DNA of 13,682 nt from Solobacterium sp. (GTDB taxonomy: Bacteria; Bacillota_I; Bacilli_A; Erysipelotrichales; Erysipelotrichaceae): positions 1-13,682 of the forward strand of contig JAFWEA010000261.1 of assembly GCA_017543005.1 (NCBI GenBank), in the 5' to 3' direction. Below, piece after piece: positions 1 to 7,157 of the stretch (positions within the stretch are counted from its first letter, which is position 1; every line of letters begins with the position of its first letter). The translations under genes were made by a program, and so were the position numbers. The notes under the pieces were generated by a model that did not search any database, had not been told where the DNA came from, and saw only the letters and a program-made list of their open reading frames with translations.

Positions 1-1142
1 GTACCGGCATCATCGCGGACATAGAAACAGTAAATCGTATTATACGTTGCATTCGTAAACCTGGAAATGTCCACTTCAGCCTCAAATTCAACAGTCTCCC
101 CCGCCCGGCAGTCGCAGATATCCTCAAGGAAATAAGTTCCCAGCTTATTGCCGTTCAGGTCTGACACCTCTATGCGCAGAGACAGGCCCGGCACATCATC
201 CTTTACATCCAGCACCATATGGATATGCGGCTTTTCATCACCGCGGAATACAATCGTATCGTGATTGACATATTCTGCCGAGCGGATCCGGATCCGGTTA
301 TCACGCAGCCAGAGCGGGCGGCTTTCCGATGTATAGTCTTTGAATGTCTTTTCCTCCCGGAATTGATTCAGATAATGCTGGATCGCCGCTTCCGCGGGAC
401 CATCAAATATGACTTCCCCATGGCGCAGCACAATACAACGGCTGCAGAGCCGCCGGATCTGGTTCATGTTATGGCTCACATAGAGCACCGTCTTGCCGTC
501 TTCTGCAGCTGTCTGCCGCATGCGGGCAATACACTTATTCTGAAAAGAAACATCACCGACCGCCAGCACTTCATCCATGATCATGATCTCGCTGTCAAGA
601 TGCGAAGCCACGGCAAAGCCGAGCTTTGTATACATCCCGCTGGAATAGCGCTTGACCGGTGTATCAATGAATTCCCGCAGTTCGGAGAACTCGATAATAT
701 CTTCTATCTTGGCGTCGATTTCCGCCCGGCTCATACCGAGAATCGCACCATTCATATAGATATTCTCACGGCCGGTCAGTTCACCGTCAAAACCTGTACC
801 TACCTCCAGCATGGATGTCACCCGGCCATAAAGATCCAGTGATCCCTCGGTCGGTGCGGTAACCCGGGAGAGCAGTTTGAGCAGAGTGCTCTTGCCGGCC
901 CCGTTTTCCCCGATCAGACCGACTGTTTCTCCCTGATAGATTTTCAAGGTGACCCCATTAAGCGCATAAAAAACAGCGTTGGCAGCCATGACGGCTCCGC
1001 CGATCGCCCGGTTGGGATCATCCCTGCCGCACCGCAGGGCCCACCAGCTCTGCAGTTCGTGCTGAAGTGTCGTTCCGTTGATCTGGCCGAGCCGGTAACG
1101 TTTTTTCAGATTGTCAGTCTGTATCATCAGTTTGCGTTCCAT
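1..1142 (-). CDS. ABC transporter ATP-binding subunit of a polysaccharide exporter (Wzt/TagH type), C-terminal end cut by window edge
   Basis: I translated this open frame by hand from 1142 leftward: 380 codons with no stop before the edge. It is the cytoplasmic ATPase that powers export of a lipid-linked polysaccharide through the permease encoded just upstream. The Walker A motif is at residues 78-86 (GENGAGKST), an ABC signature variant YSSGM at 166-170, Walker B with D190-E191, and the switch histidine at H224. The stretch around 114-134 (VGTGF, then ELTGREN) is typical of the Wzt/TagH/RfbB family. From about residue 275 a beta-rich extension follows, matching the Wzt C-terminal domain, which in characterised members binds the end of the glycan and sets export specificity; its end lies outside the window. 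The start is ATG at 1142, with GAGGG at 1148-1152 five bases upstream and the permease stop inside that site. Family assignment is secure; the substrate is unknown. Confidence 0.93.
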   Translation of the reverse strand, partial: MERKLMIQTDNLKKRYRLGQINGTTLQHELQSWWALRCGRDDPNRAIGGAVMAANAVFYALNGVTLKIYQGETVGLIGENGAGKSTLLKLLSRVTAPTEGSLDLYGRVTSMLEVGTGFDGELTGRENIYMNGAILGMSRAEIDAKIEDIIEFSELREFIDTPVKRYSSGMYTKLGFAVASHLDSEIMIMDEVLAVGDVSFQNKCIARMRQTAAEDGKTVLYVSHNMNQIRRLCSRCIVLRHGEVIFDGPAEAAIQHYLNQFREEKTFKDYTSESRPLWLRDNRIRIRSAEYVNHDTIVFRGDEKPHIHMVLDVKDDVPGLSLRIEVSDLNGNKLGTYFLEDICDCRAGETVEFEAEVDISRFTNATYNTIYCFYVRDDAG

Positions 1143-1150
1143 AAAAGCCC

Positions 1151-2008
1151 TCAGATCGTATCCATGAAATTGCGTTCAATCCGGTTGAACATGATGATTC
1201 CGATCATCATGAAAACTACCGTGAACACCAGAGACCCGGCCACACTGTGAACCGGTGCAGTCCCGGCCCCGAGCACATATTTGCGGAACAGCTCCATCGG
1301 GGCAGTAACCGGATTGAACAATACCAGTTTTCTCAGCAGTCCGTTCTTCAGAAGCGAGAGCGGATAAACAACAGGGGTCCCGTACATCCACAGGCGCTCG
1401 GCAAAATTGACCAGAATCCGCAGATCCCGGTACTTGGTGGTAAAACTCGAAACAAGGATCCCCAGCCCCATGGCCAGCACACCCAGCCAGAGCAGAATAA
1501 CGGGGATCATAAACCAGGTGGCAAAAGGAATGATCAGGCCCCGGGTTCTGTACCAGAAAGCCAGCACCGCCACAAGCAGGAACTGCACAAGAAACTCAAT
1601 AATGGACAGAAGAATATTCGCAATCGGCACTGTCAGTCTGGGGAAATACACTTTTCCGAAGAGATAGGCATTCGCCGCAAAAGTATCGGAAGAGCGGCGG
1701 AATACACTGGAAAAATAAGCCCACAGGCCATTGCTTGCCAGATAGAACAGGATTTTAGGAAGACCCTCTGTATCAATCCCGGCAACCGTACCGAAGAAGA
1801 TCGTATACATCAGCCCGGTCATCAGCGGTGAAAGAATCAGCCACAGCGGTCCAAGCACCGTCTGTTTGTAGCGCACTACCAGATTCTTCCTGGTCAGCAG
1901 CAGAATCAGATCCCGATACTTCCACGTTTCCCCGAGATTGAACGTAAAAAGATCATGACGGGAATCGACATGTACGTGATAGTTTTCTTGTACCCTGCTG
2001 TTTCTCAT
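1151..2008 (-). CDS. ABC-2 type polysaccharide export permease (Wzm/TagG type)
   Basis: This is the integral membrane half of the exporter, paired with the ATPase that starts 8 nt after its stop. The family signature RYKQTVLGPLWL precedes the first membrane helix. Hydrophobic segments consistent with about six helices lie, counted from this start, at roughly 53-75, 85-103, 127-151, 157-188, a short one near 202-220, and 255-275. The protein ends in a short basic tail, as is usual. The frame stays open to a GTG at 2107 (318 aa) and has another ATG at 2029. Neither has a Shine-Dalgarno sequence, and the DNA before 2008 turns AT rich, unlike the coding DNA. I prefer ATG 2008 (285 aa) because it puts about 26 residues before the conserved ExWKYRDL stretch, as in relatives, with a weak GAAG upstream. 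The start is uncertain; the family is not. Confidence 0.88.
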   Translation of the reverse strand: MRNSRVQENYHVHVDSRHDLFTFNLGETWKYRDLILLLTRKNLVVRYKQTVLGPLWLILSPLMTGLMYTIFFGTVAGIDTEGLPKILFYLASNGLWAYFSSVFRRSSDTFAANAYLFGKVYFPRLTVPIANILLSIIEFLVQFLLVAVLAFWYRTRGLIIPFATWFMIPVILLWLGVLAMGLGILVSSFTTKYRDLRILVNFAERLWMYGTPVVYPLSLLKNGLLRKLVLFNPVTAPMELFRKYVLGAGTAPVHSVAGSLVFTVVFMMIGIIMFNRIERNFMDTI

Positions 2009-2116
2009 ATAATAATGCTTCAATGACATGACTAATACTATATCATCGTATGAATCCTGAAGTGTTGTGTATTCCGGCATCTGCCGGAGCTGTCTGTCAT
2101 ATCGCACTGAACAGGT
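2009..2116 (-). other. gap between epimerase and permease with a small perfect hairpin
   Basis: About 108 bases separate the epimerase stop from the preferred permease start. They hold a perfect inverted repeat, TCCGGC-ATCT-GCCGGA, at 2073-2088 (6-bp stem, 4-base loop). No run of T follows on the transcribed side, so it is not a standard intrinsic terminator. The part nearest the permease (2009-2060) is AT rich and includes TATAGT-like sequence on the minus strand, but I find no convincing -35 partner. If translation instead began at GTG 2107, the hairpin would lie inside codons 7-12 of the permease. It could be an mRNA processing or stability element, or chance. Confidence 0.35.
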
Positions 2117-3136
2117 TCATCTGTTCCGCTTTCCATACCACTCTGCAAACCAGTGCAGCCCCGTACGCAGATCAGTCTGCGGCTGATAGCCGAAACGTTC
2201 CTGCAGCTTCCTGGTATCGGCATATGTTTCCCGGACATCGCCCGGCTGCGGCGGAACTCTCCTGATATGGCTTTCCAGATCATAATCATCAGTTACAAGA
2301 CCTGCATTCACCATTTCCTCATGCAGGATCCTGACAAAATCCATCAGATCATTGGGAGATCCTTTCCCGATATTATAGATTTCAAAGGGAACCGGCAGTT
2401 CCGGTGCCTTTTCACAGAGCCGGATGATTCCTTCAACACAGTCATCAATATACGTGAAATCACGTTTGCAGTCGCCGTAGTTGAACAGCGGGATGTCCTC
2501 GCCATTCTTCATTTCCTCAGCGAACCGGTAATATGCCATGTCCGGTCTGCCCCAGGGACCGTAAACGGTGAAAAACCGCATGCCGGTAATGGGAATGCCA
2601 TACATGGCCGCATAGGAATGCGCCATGACTTCGCCGCTTTTTTTGGTCGCCGCATAGAACGATACAGGCAGATCAGTGGAATCATCCTCAGCGGAAGGAT
2701 AATGATCCGCTTCCCCGTATACAGAGGAACTGGACGCAAACAGGAGATGCTGCACCGGATATCTGCGGCACATCTCCAGAACATGGAAAAAACCGTTCAC
2801 ATTGGCATCGAGAAATGCCTGCGGATTCTCCAGACTATACCGTACACCGGCCTGGGCAGCCATGTGGATCACAATATCCGGACGAAATCTCTGAAACAAT
2901 TCCTCCAGAAATGCCGCATCACAGATATCGCCTTTGATAAACCGGAACCGTTCATCCTGCAGGCGGCTGATACGGTCCTGCTTCAGGGAAACATCATAGT
3001 AATCATTCAGATTATCAATTCCGGCAATAAAAAACTGGCCCGGGAAGTCCAGAAGGTACCGGGCAACCGTACTGCCAATAAAGCCGGCGGCACCGATAAT
3101 GAAGATTTTTTTATGATTCCAGAATGCCTCATTCAT
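2117..3136 (-). CDS. NAD-dependent sugar epimerase, probably UDP-glucuronate 4-epimerase
   Basis: This 339-aa protein is a full-length extended short-chain dehydrogenase. The NAD-binding glycine motif is at G15-A-A-G18-F-I-G21, the strand-2 acidic residue at D41 (DNLNDYYD), the catalytic serine region in SSSSVYG at 135-141, and the catalytic pair Y161-K165 in YAATK. The HMAAQAGVRYS stretch at 91-101 and GRPDMAYYRF near 217 are typical of UDP-glucuronate 4-epimerases of the LpsL/Cap1J type rather than of GalE or dTDP-glucose dehydratases. The predicted reaction is cytoplasmic interconversion of UDP-glucuronate and UDP-galacturonate, supplying GalA to the neighbouring glycosyltransferases. No UDP-glucose 6-dehydrogenase is visible, so UDP-GlcA would come from elsewhere. 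The start at 3136 lacks a strong ribosome site. It is separated by 114 nt from the upstream fusion gene, so it may have its own promoter. Exact substrate is inferred from motifs. Confidence 0.88.
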   Translation of the reverse strand: MNEAFWNHKKIFIIGAAGFIGSTVARYLLDFPGQFFIAGIDNLNDYYDVSLKQDRISRLQDERFRFIKGDICDAAFLEELFQRFRPDIVIHMAAQAGVRYSLENPQAFLDANVNGFFHVLEMCRRYPVQHLLFASSSSVYGEADHYPSAEDDSTDLPVSFYAATKKSGEVMAHSYAAMYGIPITGMRFFTVYGPWGRPDMAYYRFAEEMKNGEDIPLFNYGDCKRDFTYIDDCVEGIIRLCEKAPELPVPFEIYNIGKGSPNDLMDFVRILHEEMVNAGLVTDDYDLESHIRRVPPQPGDVRETYADTRKLQERFGYQPQTDLRTGLHWFAEWYGKRNR

Positions 3137-3250
3137 AACTGCATTTTATATTCATTTCCATATGAATCGTAACACAAAAAGTCGCAGCGGAAAAACGGAA
3201 TACTAACAAATTCCCATACGAAAAGCTAATGCCTTTCAAACTTCTGCTTA
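3137..3250 (-). promoter_or_regulatory. AT-rich gap with possible promoter for epimerase-permease-ATPase genes
   Basis: This is one of only three sizeable gaps, and it is visibly AT richer than the flanking genes. On the minus strand TTACGA is followed after 16 bases by TATAAA (3145-3150), a fair -35/-10 pair, but it ends only about 8 bases before the epimerase ATG, so transcripts would be almost leaderless. A second possibility further upstream is TTGAAA with TATGGG at a 15-base spacing. An inverted repeat ATTCAT-6-ATGAAT overlaps the spacer and could be an operator. A weak 7-bp hairpin with one G-U pair (3220-3237) lies just after the fusion gene stop but has no T-tract, so I do not call a terminator. 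All of this is pattern reading without support from comparison. Confidence 0.3.
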
Positions 3251-6010
3251 TCATAGACCACTGATCTGCCGGATCAGTTGCTTCCAGATTTCAATGATCT
3301 GCGGCTCATGGAACTGCCGGGAAGCTGCTACCGCTGCAGCCGCCATTTTTTCCCGGTAAGCCGCATGGTCTGCCAGCATTGCCATTGCCTCGGCCAGCTG
3401 ATCTTTATTTCCGATATCCACAAGAATGCCGTTGGTCCCTGAACTGATCACATCCGCAGCTCCCTCGCAGCGGGTGGAAATACACGGAAAGCCCATCATC
3501 ATTCCTTCCAGCAGGGCATTGGACAATCCCTCATAATCACTGGAAAGCACAAACATTTCCGCATCAGCCACGGCTTCATGGATTTCCCTCACCTGCCCGT
3601 GCAGACGGACTGCCCCGGATAATCCGAGAGATTCAATGAGTGCTGTCAGTTCGCTTTTCAATTCCCCTTCCCCATAGATCGACAGGGTGTAATCATTGTG
3701 CGTTTTGTGAAACAATGCGAAAGCCCGGATCAGCATGGCCTGGTTCTTCTGGGGCATCAGCCTGCCGATATTGACAATCCGGTGACTGCCGCCGCGGCGC
3801 TGACAGGAAACACTGACGGGATTCAGGATGATGCTGCTGTGCTCTCTGACTTTTTCGGAGAACAGACTCCGCACTGTCTCTGTCTGGAAGACCACATGAT
3901 CAGCTGCTTCATAGATCTTCTCGATTTCCTGCAGGTGCTCCGGATCCCGTTTTGCCGGGTTATTCCGTTCCGAGCAGATTACTTTTTCCTTCCCGGCGGA
4001 CATGACATTCAGCTTGTTCATGGTGAACATGAACGAAATGGAAGCAGAAACTCCCAGTTTCTCCTTCAGCAGCCTGACCCAGGCCGCACGACATTCCATC
4101 ACGGTTTCAAAGGGGCCCTCAAACCGGGGCATTTCAAACAGCTGTATACCCGGATCAAGGGAGTATGTCTGTCCTTTATCCTGAACATAGAGCATACTTA
4201 CACGATAACTGTCTGCGAGCCCGCAGGCCAGCCGGCACGCCACCCGCTCTGCCCCGCCCCCGTACAGCGATGAACACATGATCAGAAGGCCGGGCTGATC
4301 ACCATCTGATATCCGCTGCGGAAGAAGGCATTCAGAAACAGCAATGTGTTCCAGCAGCCAGACCTCAGGAGAGCAGTCAGGAATATCTGACTCCGTGCAG
4401 TTATCCATTACGCAGACAGAACGACTCTGCGGGCCGGTGAAATAGTAGGCAAAATTACGGCTGTTGTTCGCCGCATGGCATCCGGAAATCCGCAGGTGCG
4501 GGTTGGAATTGCTGGAAAAACCATAGCCGCGGTTACCGACAGCTTCACACCGGACAGCCTCATGGTCAATGGCCAGGCCGCTGCCGCCGAGCTTGAATCC
4601 GCTGCCGTTGCCGGCGGTCCGGCAGAGCTGCCCATGCCGGAAGATCCAACCGTTCAGCCAACTGCGGCAGTCCTCCAGTATTACCGCTCCGATAGGCCGG
4701 TTCTTGCTGAACAGATCAAATCCGTCATCGGAATTCAGCCAGGCAGTGCAGCGCACAAACCGGTTGCCGGGGCCGGCTGAAACCTTGCAGGCAAAGCCGT
4801 CCGCATGCTGCTGTGACCGGTCCATGTTCATACAGGAAACGCAGTCCGTTATTACATTGTATGAAGGCCACTGTTCTGCCGGGCTGTCATTGTCCGGATG
4901 CCGGATCAGAAAGCCCGTTTCCAGATTGGCGGCCGCCATGCAATGGGAAATATAATTATGATTCCCCCGGATCATGAAACCATATCCGCCGGTGACGATC
5001 AGACCTCTGATATTCCAGCAGTCTCCGGCAATCACGAATCCATGTTCGGTACCGCCGAAATCAAGGATCGTTTTTTCATCTTTGCTGACTGCTGTTATTG
5101 TTCTGGGATGTCTTCTGCGGCCGCTGTTTTCCCCGGCAATGACCAGGTCCTCCCGCAGCCGGTATCTGCCCGGGAATACCTCGATTCTCTGCCCGTCGCG
5201 GCAGCGGCTGACAGCTGTCTGAAGATCAAGCGGGTCTTCGGGCGTTCCCTGCCCGGCCGGTGTTCCCTGCACGGAAACAGCAATTGCCGGCAGATCGTCA
5301 CTGCTGTCTTCAAATTCAATGGAAACAGAATGCAGATCTGCCTCCATCTCACAGCCGCGGGCTGCCAGAAAGCCCAGGTACATCCTCTCCGGATCACGGG
5401 ATGCGAAGATATCCGGATCAACAGTGATCTCAAACCGCACAGGCTCACTGCCTTCTTCAGCCAGCTCGACCTGCATGTGGTCATCCTGCTTCTCCAGCCT
5501 GACTGTCAGTCCGGTGCCGGCAGACAGCGGGAGGTCATGACTGCAGCTGATATTTCTGATGCTTTCAATATCTTCCTCTGTTATTCCTTCCCGGCCGGAT
5601 GCTCCGATTGTGCCATGAAATACTCCGCCGGCAATCATGTTGGCATACGGGTAGCCGGTCCCGGGATCCGGTTCCATGGTATCCCGGATAAACAGGCCCA
5701 GTCCTTCCTGGCTATTCTGTTCTTCTGCACCGGGGATGCGGCGGATACGGAAAGACCCCCGGAATATGACATGATCATGAACCGGTACTGCCGCAGCCAG
5801 ACACACCATCTGATCATATCCGGAATCTGTAATCTTCCCCCGACCGGCCGGCATGCTTAAAACGGCTGTCCCTTCCGGCAGGATATGAACTGCAGCATCC
5901 CCCGATTCTGCCGTTCCCCAGGGAATCAGCTCTCCGTCTTTGATGGTATATCGCTCCGGCTGCAGAATTACGGTGTTCCACTGCAGATCTCCGTATGAAA
6001 GCTTATTCAT
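3251..6010 (-). CDS. fusion protein: PL9-like pectate lyase beta-helix joined to GT4 glycosyltransferase
   Basis: A 919-aa protein with three parts. Residues 1 to about 235 look like a beta-sandwich of the sort found ahead of bacterial pectate lyase modules. About 245-560 is a right-handed parallel beta-helix matching polysaccharide lyase family 9: D404 (ADGFA), D428, D429 and D432 (NSDDGFD) fall at the spacing of the four calcium-binding aspartates of Pel9A (209, 233, 234, 237), and K473 in GSGFKLGG matches its catalytic lysine. About 572-919 is a GT4 glycosyltransferase with GGGAE (584-588), NIGRLMPQKN (747-756) and the E827-x7-E835 motif. No signal peptide or membrane helix is seen, and 13 cysteines lie between 331 and 546, so it is probably cytoplasmic. 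ATG 6010 overlaps the upstream stop by 8 nt. The GT4 part resembles the upstream GT4. Lyase activity is inferred from conserved residues; the fusion itself is read directly. Confidence 0.9.
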   Translation of the reverse strand: MNKLSYGDLQWNTVILQPERYTIKDGELIPWGTAESGDAAVHILPEGTAVLSMPAGRGKITDSGYDQMVCLAAAVPVHDHVIFRGSFRIRRIPGAEEQNSQEGLGLFIRDTMEPDPGTGYPYANMIAGGVFHGTIGASGREGITEEDIESIRNISCSHDLPLSAGTGLTVRLEKQDDHMQVELAEEGSEPVRFEITVDPDIFASRDPERMYLGFLAARGCEMEADLHSVSIEFEDSSDDLPAIAVSVQGTPAGQGTPEDPLDLQTAVSRCRDGQRIEVFPGRYRLREDLVIAGENSGRRRHPRTITAVSKDEKTILDFGGTEHGFVIAGDCWNIRGLIVTGGYGFMIRGNHNYISHCMAAANLETGFLIRHPDNDSPAEQWPSYNVITDCVSCMNMDRSQQHADGFACKVSAGPGNRFVRCTAWLNSDDGFDLFSKNRPIGAVILEDCRSWLNGWIFRHGQLCRTAGNGSGFKLGGSGLAIDHEAVRCEAVGNRGYGFSSNSNPHLRISGCHAANNSRNFAYYFTGPQSRSVCVMDNCTESDIPDCSPEVWLLEHIAVSECLLPQRISDGDQPGLLIMCSSLYGGGAERVACRLACGLADSYRVSMLYVQDKGQTYSLDPGIQLFEMPRFEGPFETVMECRAAWVRLLKEKLGVSASISFMFTMNKLNVMSAGKEKVICSERNNPAKRDPEHLQEIEKIYEAADHVVFQTETVRSLFSEKVREHSSIILNPVSVSCQRRGGSHRIVNIGRLMPQKNQAMLIRAFALFHKTHNDYTLSIYGEGELKSELTALIESLGLSGAVRLHGQVREIHEAVADAEMFVLSSDYEGLSNALLEGMMMGFPCISTRCEGAADVISSGTNGILVDIGNKDQLAEAMAMLADHAAYREKMAAAAVAASRQFHEPQIIEIWKQLIRQISGL

Positions 6011-7157
6011 TTTCTGTCTCTTTCTTCTCCATATTCATGCATTGTCTGATGGTGTCATCCCAGTCTTTTATGACCAGTTCCCTGTCATAGGCCTGCATGT
6101 CTGCCATTGCCTGCCGTTCCAGTTTCTGCCGCAGCTGCGGATCCGCCGCGAGCGTACACATGGCACGTACCAGTCCCTCTTCGTCACCGATCCCGGTAAG
6201 CAGGCCGTTTTCACCGTTCCGGATCACATCTCTGGATCCTTCACATCTTGTCGAAATGCAGGCGATCCCCATGGCCATGCATTCCAGCAGGGCATTGGAA
6301 AGCCCTTCAAAATCGCTGGACAACACGAACATTTCAGCATCCCTGATCCGTGCATGGACAGCCGGATCATTCTTTTCCAGGAAAACACAGTCCTGCAGGC
6401 CTAGAGACGCAGTCAGATCATTCAGCGGCTCAGCAAGTTCCCCGTTTCCGAAGATATACAGCCTGTATGCCGGATACATTTGATGGAACCGGGCAAAGCT
6501 GCGGATCAGCAGAGCATGATTCTTCTGGGGCGCAAGTCTGCCCAGGGTAACGATCTTCTTTTCTCTCTGTCTGTCTGCCGGCTGCGGGCGGATCAGCGGG
6601 TTCTTCAGGATACGGCTTTTCCGGCGGATCTCTTCGCCGTAAAGCTGACGGATGGTTTCCGACTGGAAAATGACAAAATCCGCCCGGCGCAGGATCAGGT
6701 GTGTCAGCCGGTACATCCGGCCCCATGACCGCTCGGGATTGCTGCGCTCACAGCAGATTACACGCTCCTTTCCCTTTGAAAATGCATTGATCAGATTGGC
6801 AATATTGCCAAGTGATAAAGACACCTCGATATTCAGTTCCTGCTTCAGATCCTTCAGAGCCCGGATCTGCTTCCCGATATACAGTGACTTCTCCATCAGA
6901 CCGGCATTCCGTGCATATTCCGGCAGTTTTCGGATCCTGCACTGCTCGGGGAACTTGTGCCGGCGGCCGGAATCAAAACAATAGGCCACCGTCACGTTGT
7001 ATGTCTCACACAATGATGCGGCCAGGATATACGCGACCTTCTGCGCCCCGCCGAAATAGAGTGACGTTGTCACAATCAGCAGGTTCGGTTTTGTTATTTC
7101 TTTCTTCTCTGTCATGGATTCAATCTGCCGCAGCGGCATGCTCCTTTGTGTTGTCAT
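6003..7157 (-). CDS. GT4 family glycosyltransferase
   Basis: This 384-aa cytoplasmic GT-B retaining glycosyltransferase transfers a sugar from a nucleotide donor during glycan assembly; donor and acceptor are unknown. The N-terminal Rossmann domain opens with LLIVTTSLYFGGAQKVA at about 26-42. The donor-binding domain has TLGRLAPQKNHALLIRSF at 204-221 and the E284-x7-E292 motif within FEGLSNALLE, followed by GIACISTRCEG. Length fits the family. The closest relative in the window is the C-terminal domain of the next gene, with matching CCERSNP/CSERNNP, FVLSSD and CISTRCEG segments, pointing to duplication. ATG 7157 overlaps the upstream stop in ATGA and has only a weak ACGGA ribosome site, suggesting coupled translation. 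ATG codons 7 and 15 are alternatives but no better supported. The stop overlaps the next gene's start by 8 nt. Confidence 0.93.
   Translation of the reverse strand: MTTQRSMPLRQIESMTEKKEITKPNLLIVTTSLYFGGAQKVAYILAASLCETYNVTVAYCFDSGRRHKFPEQCRIRKLPEYARNAGLMEKSLYIGKQIRALKDLKQELNIEVSLSLGNIANLINAFSKGKERVICCERSNPERSWGRMYRLTHLILRRADFVIFQSETIRQLYGEEIRRKSRILKNPLIRPQPADRQREKKIVTLGRLAPQKNHALLIRSFARFHQMYPAYRLYIFGNGELAEPLNDLTASLGLQDCVFLEKNDPAVHARIRDAEMFVLSSDFEGLSNALLECMAMGIACISTRCEGSRDVIRNGENGLLTGIGDEEGLVRAMCTLAADPQLRQKLERQAMADMQAYDRELVIKDWDDTIRQCMNMEKKETENE

Noticed and set aside
219..842. Plus-strand open frame of 207 codons
   Set aside because: It lies antisense to the exporter ATPase, whose Walker A, signature and Walker B motifs are all readable on the minus strand; the plus-strand product has no recognisable features.
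2153..3172. Plus-strand open frame of 339 codons
   Set aside because: It is opposite the epimerase, which has complete NAD-binding and YxxxK motifs. The long antisense frame follows from the codon pattern of the real gene.
3220..3237. Possible terminator hairpin after the lyase-GT4 gene
   Set aside because: The 7-bp stem includes a G-U pair, is AT rich and is not followed by a T run, so it does not meet the usual form of an intrinsic terminator.
4898..5860. Plus-strand open frame of 320 codons
   Set aside because: It is antisense to the N-terminal part of the lyase-GT4 fusion and shows no domain; cysteine and histidine scatter is typical of shadow frames here.
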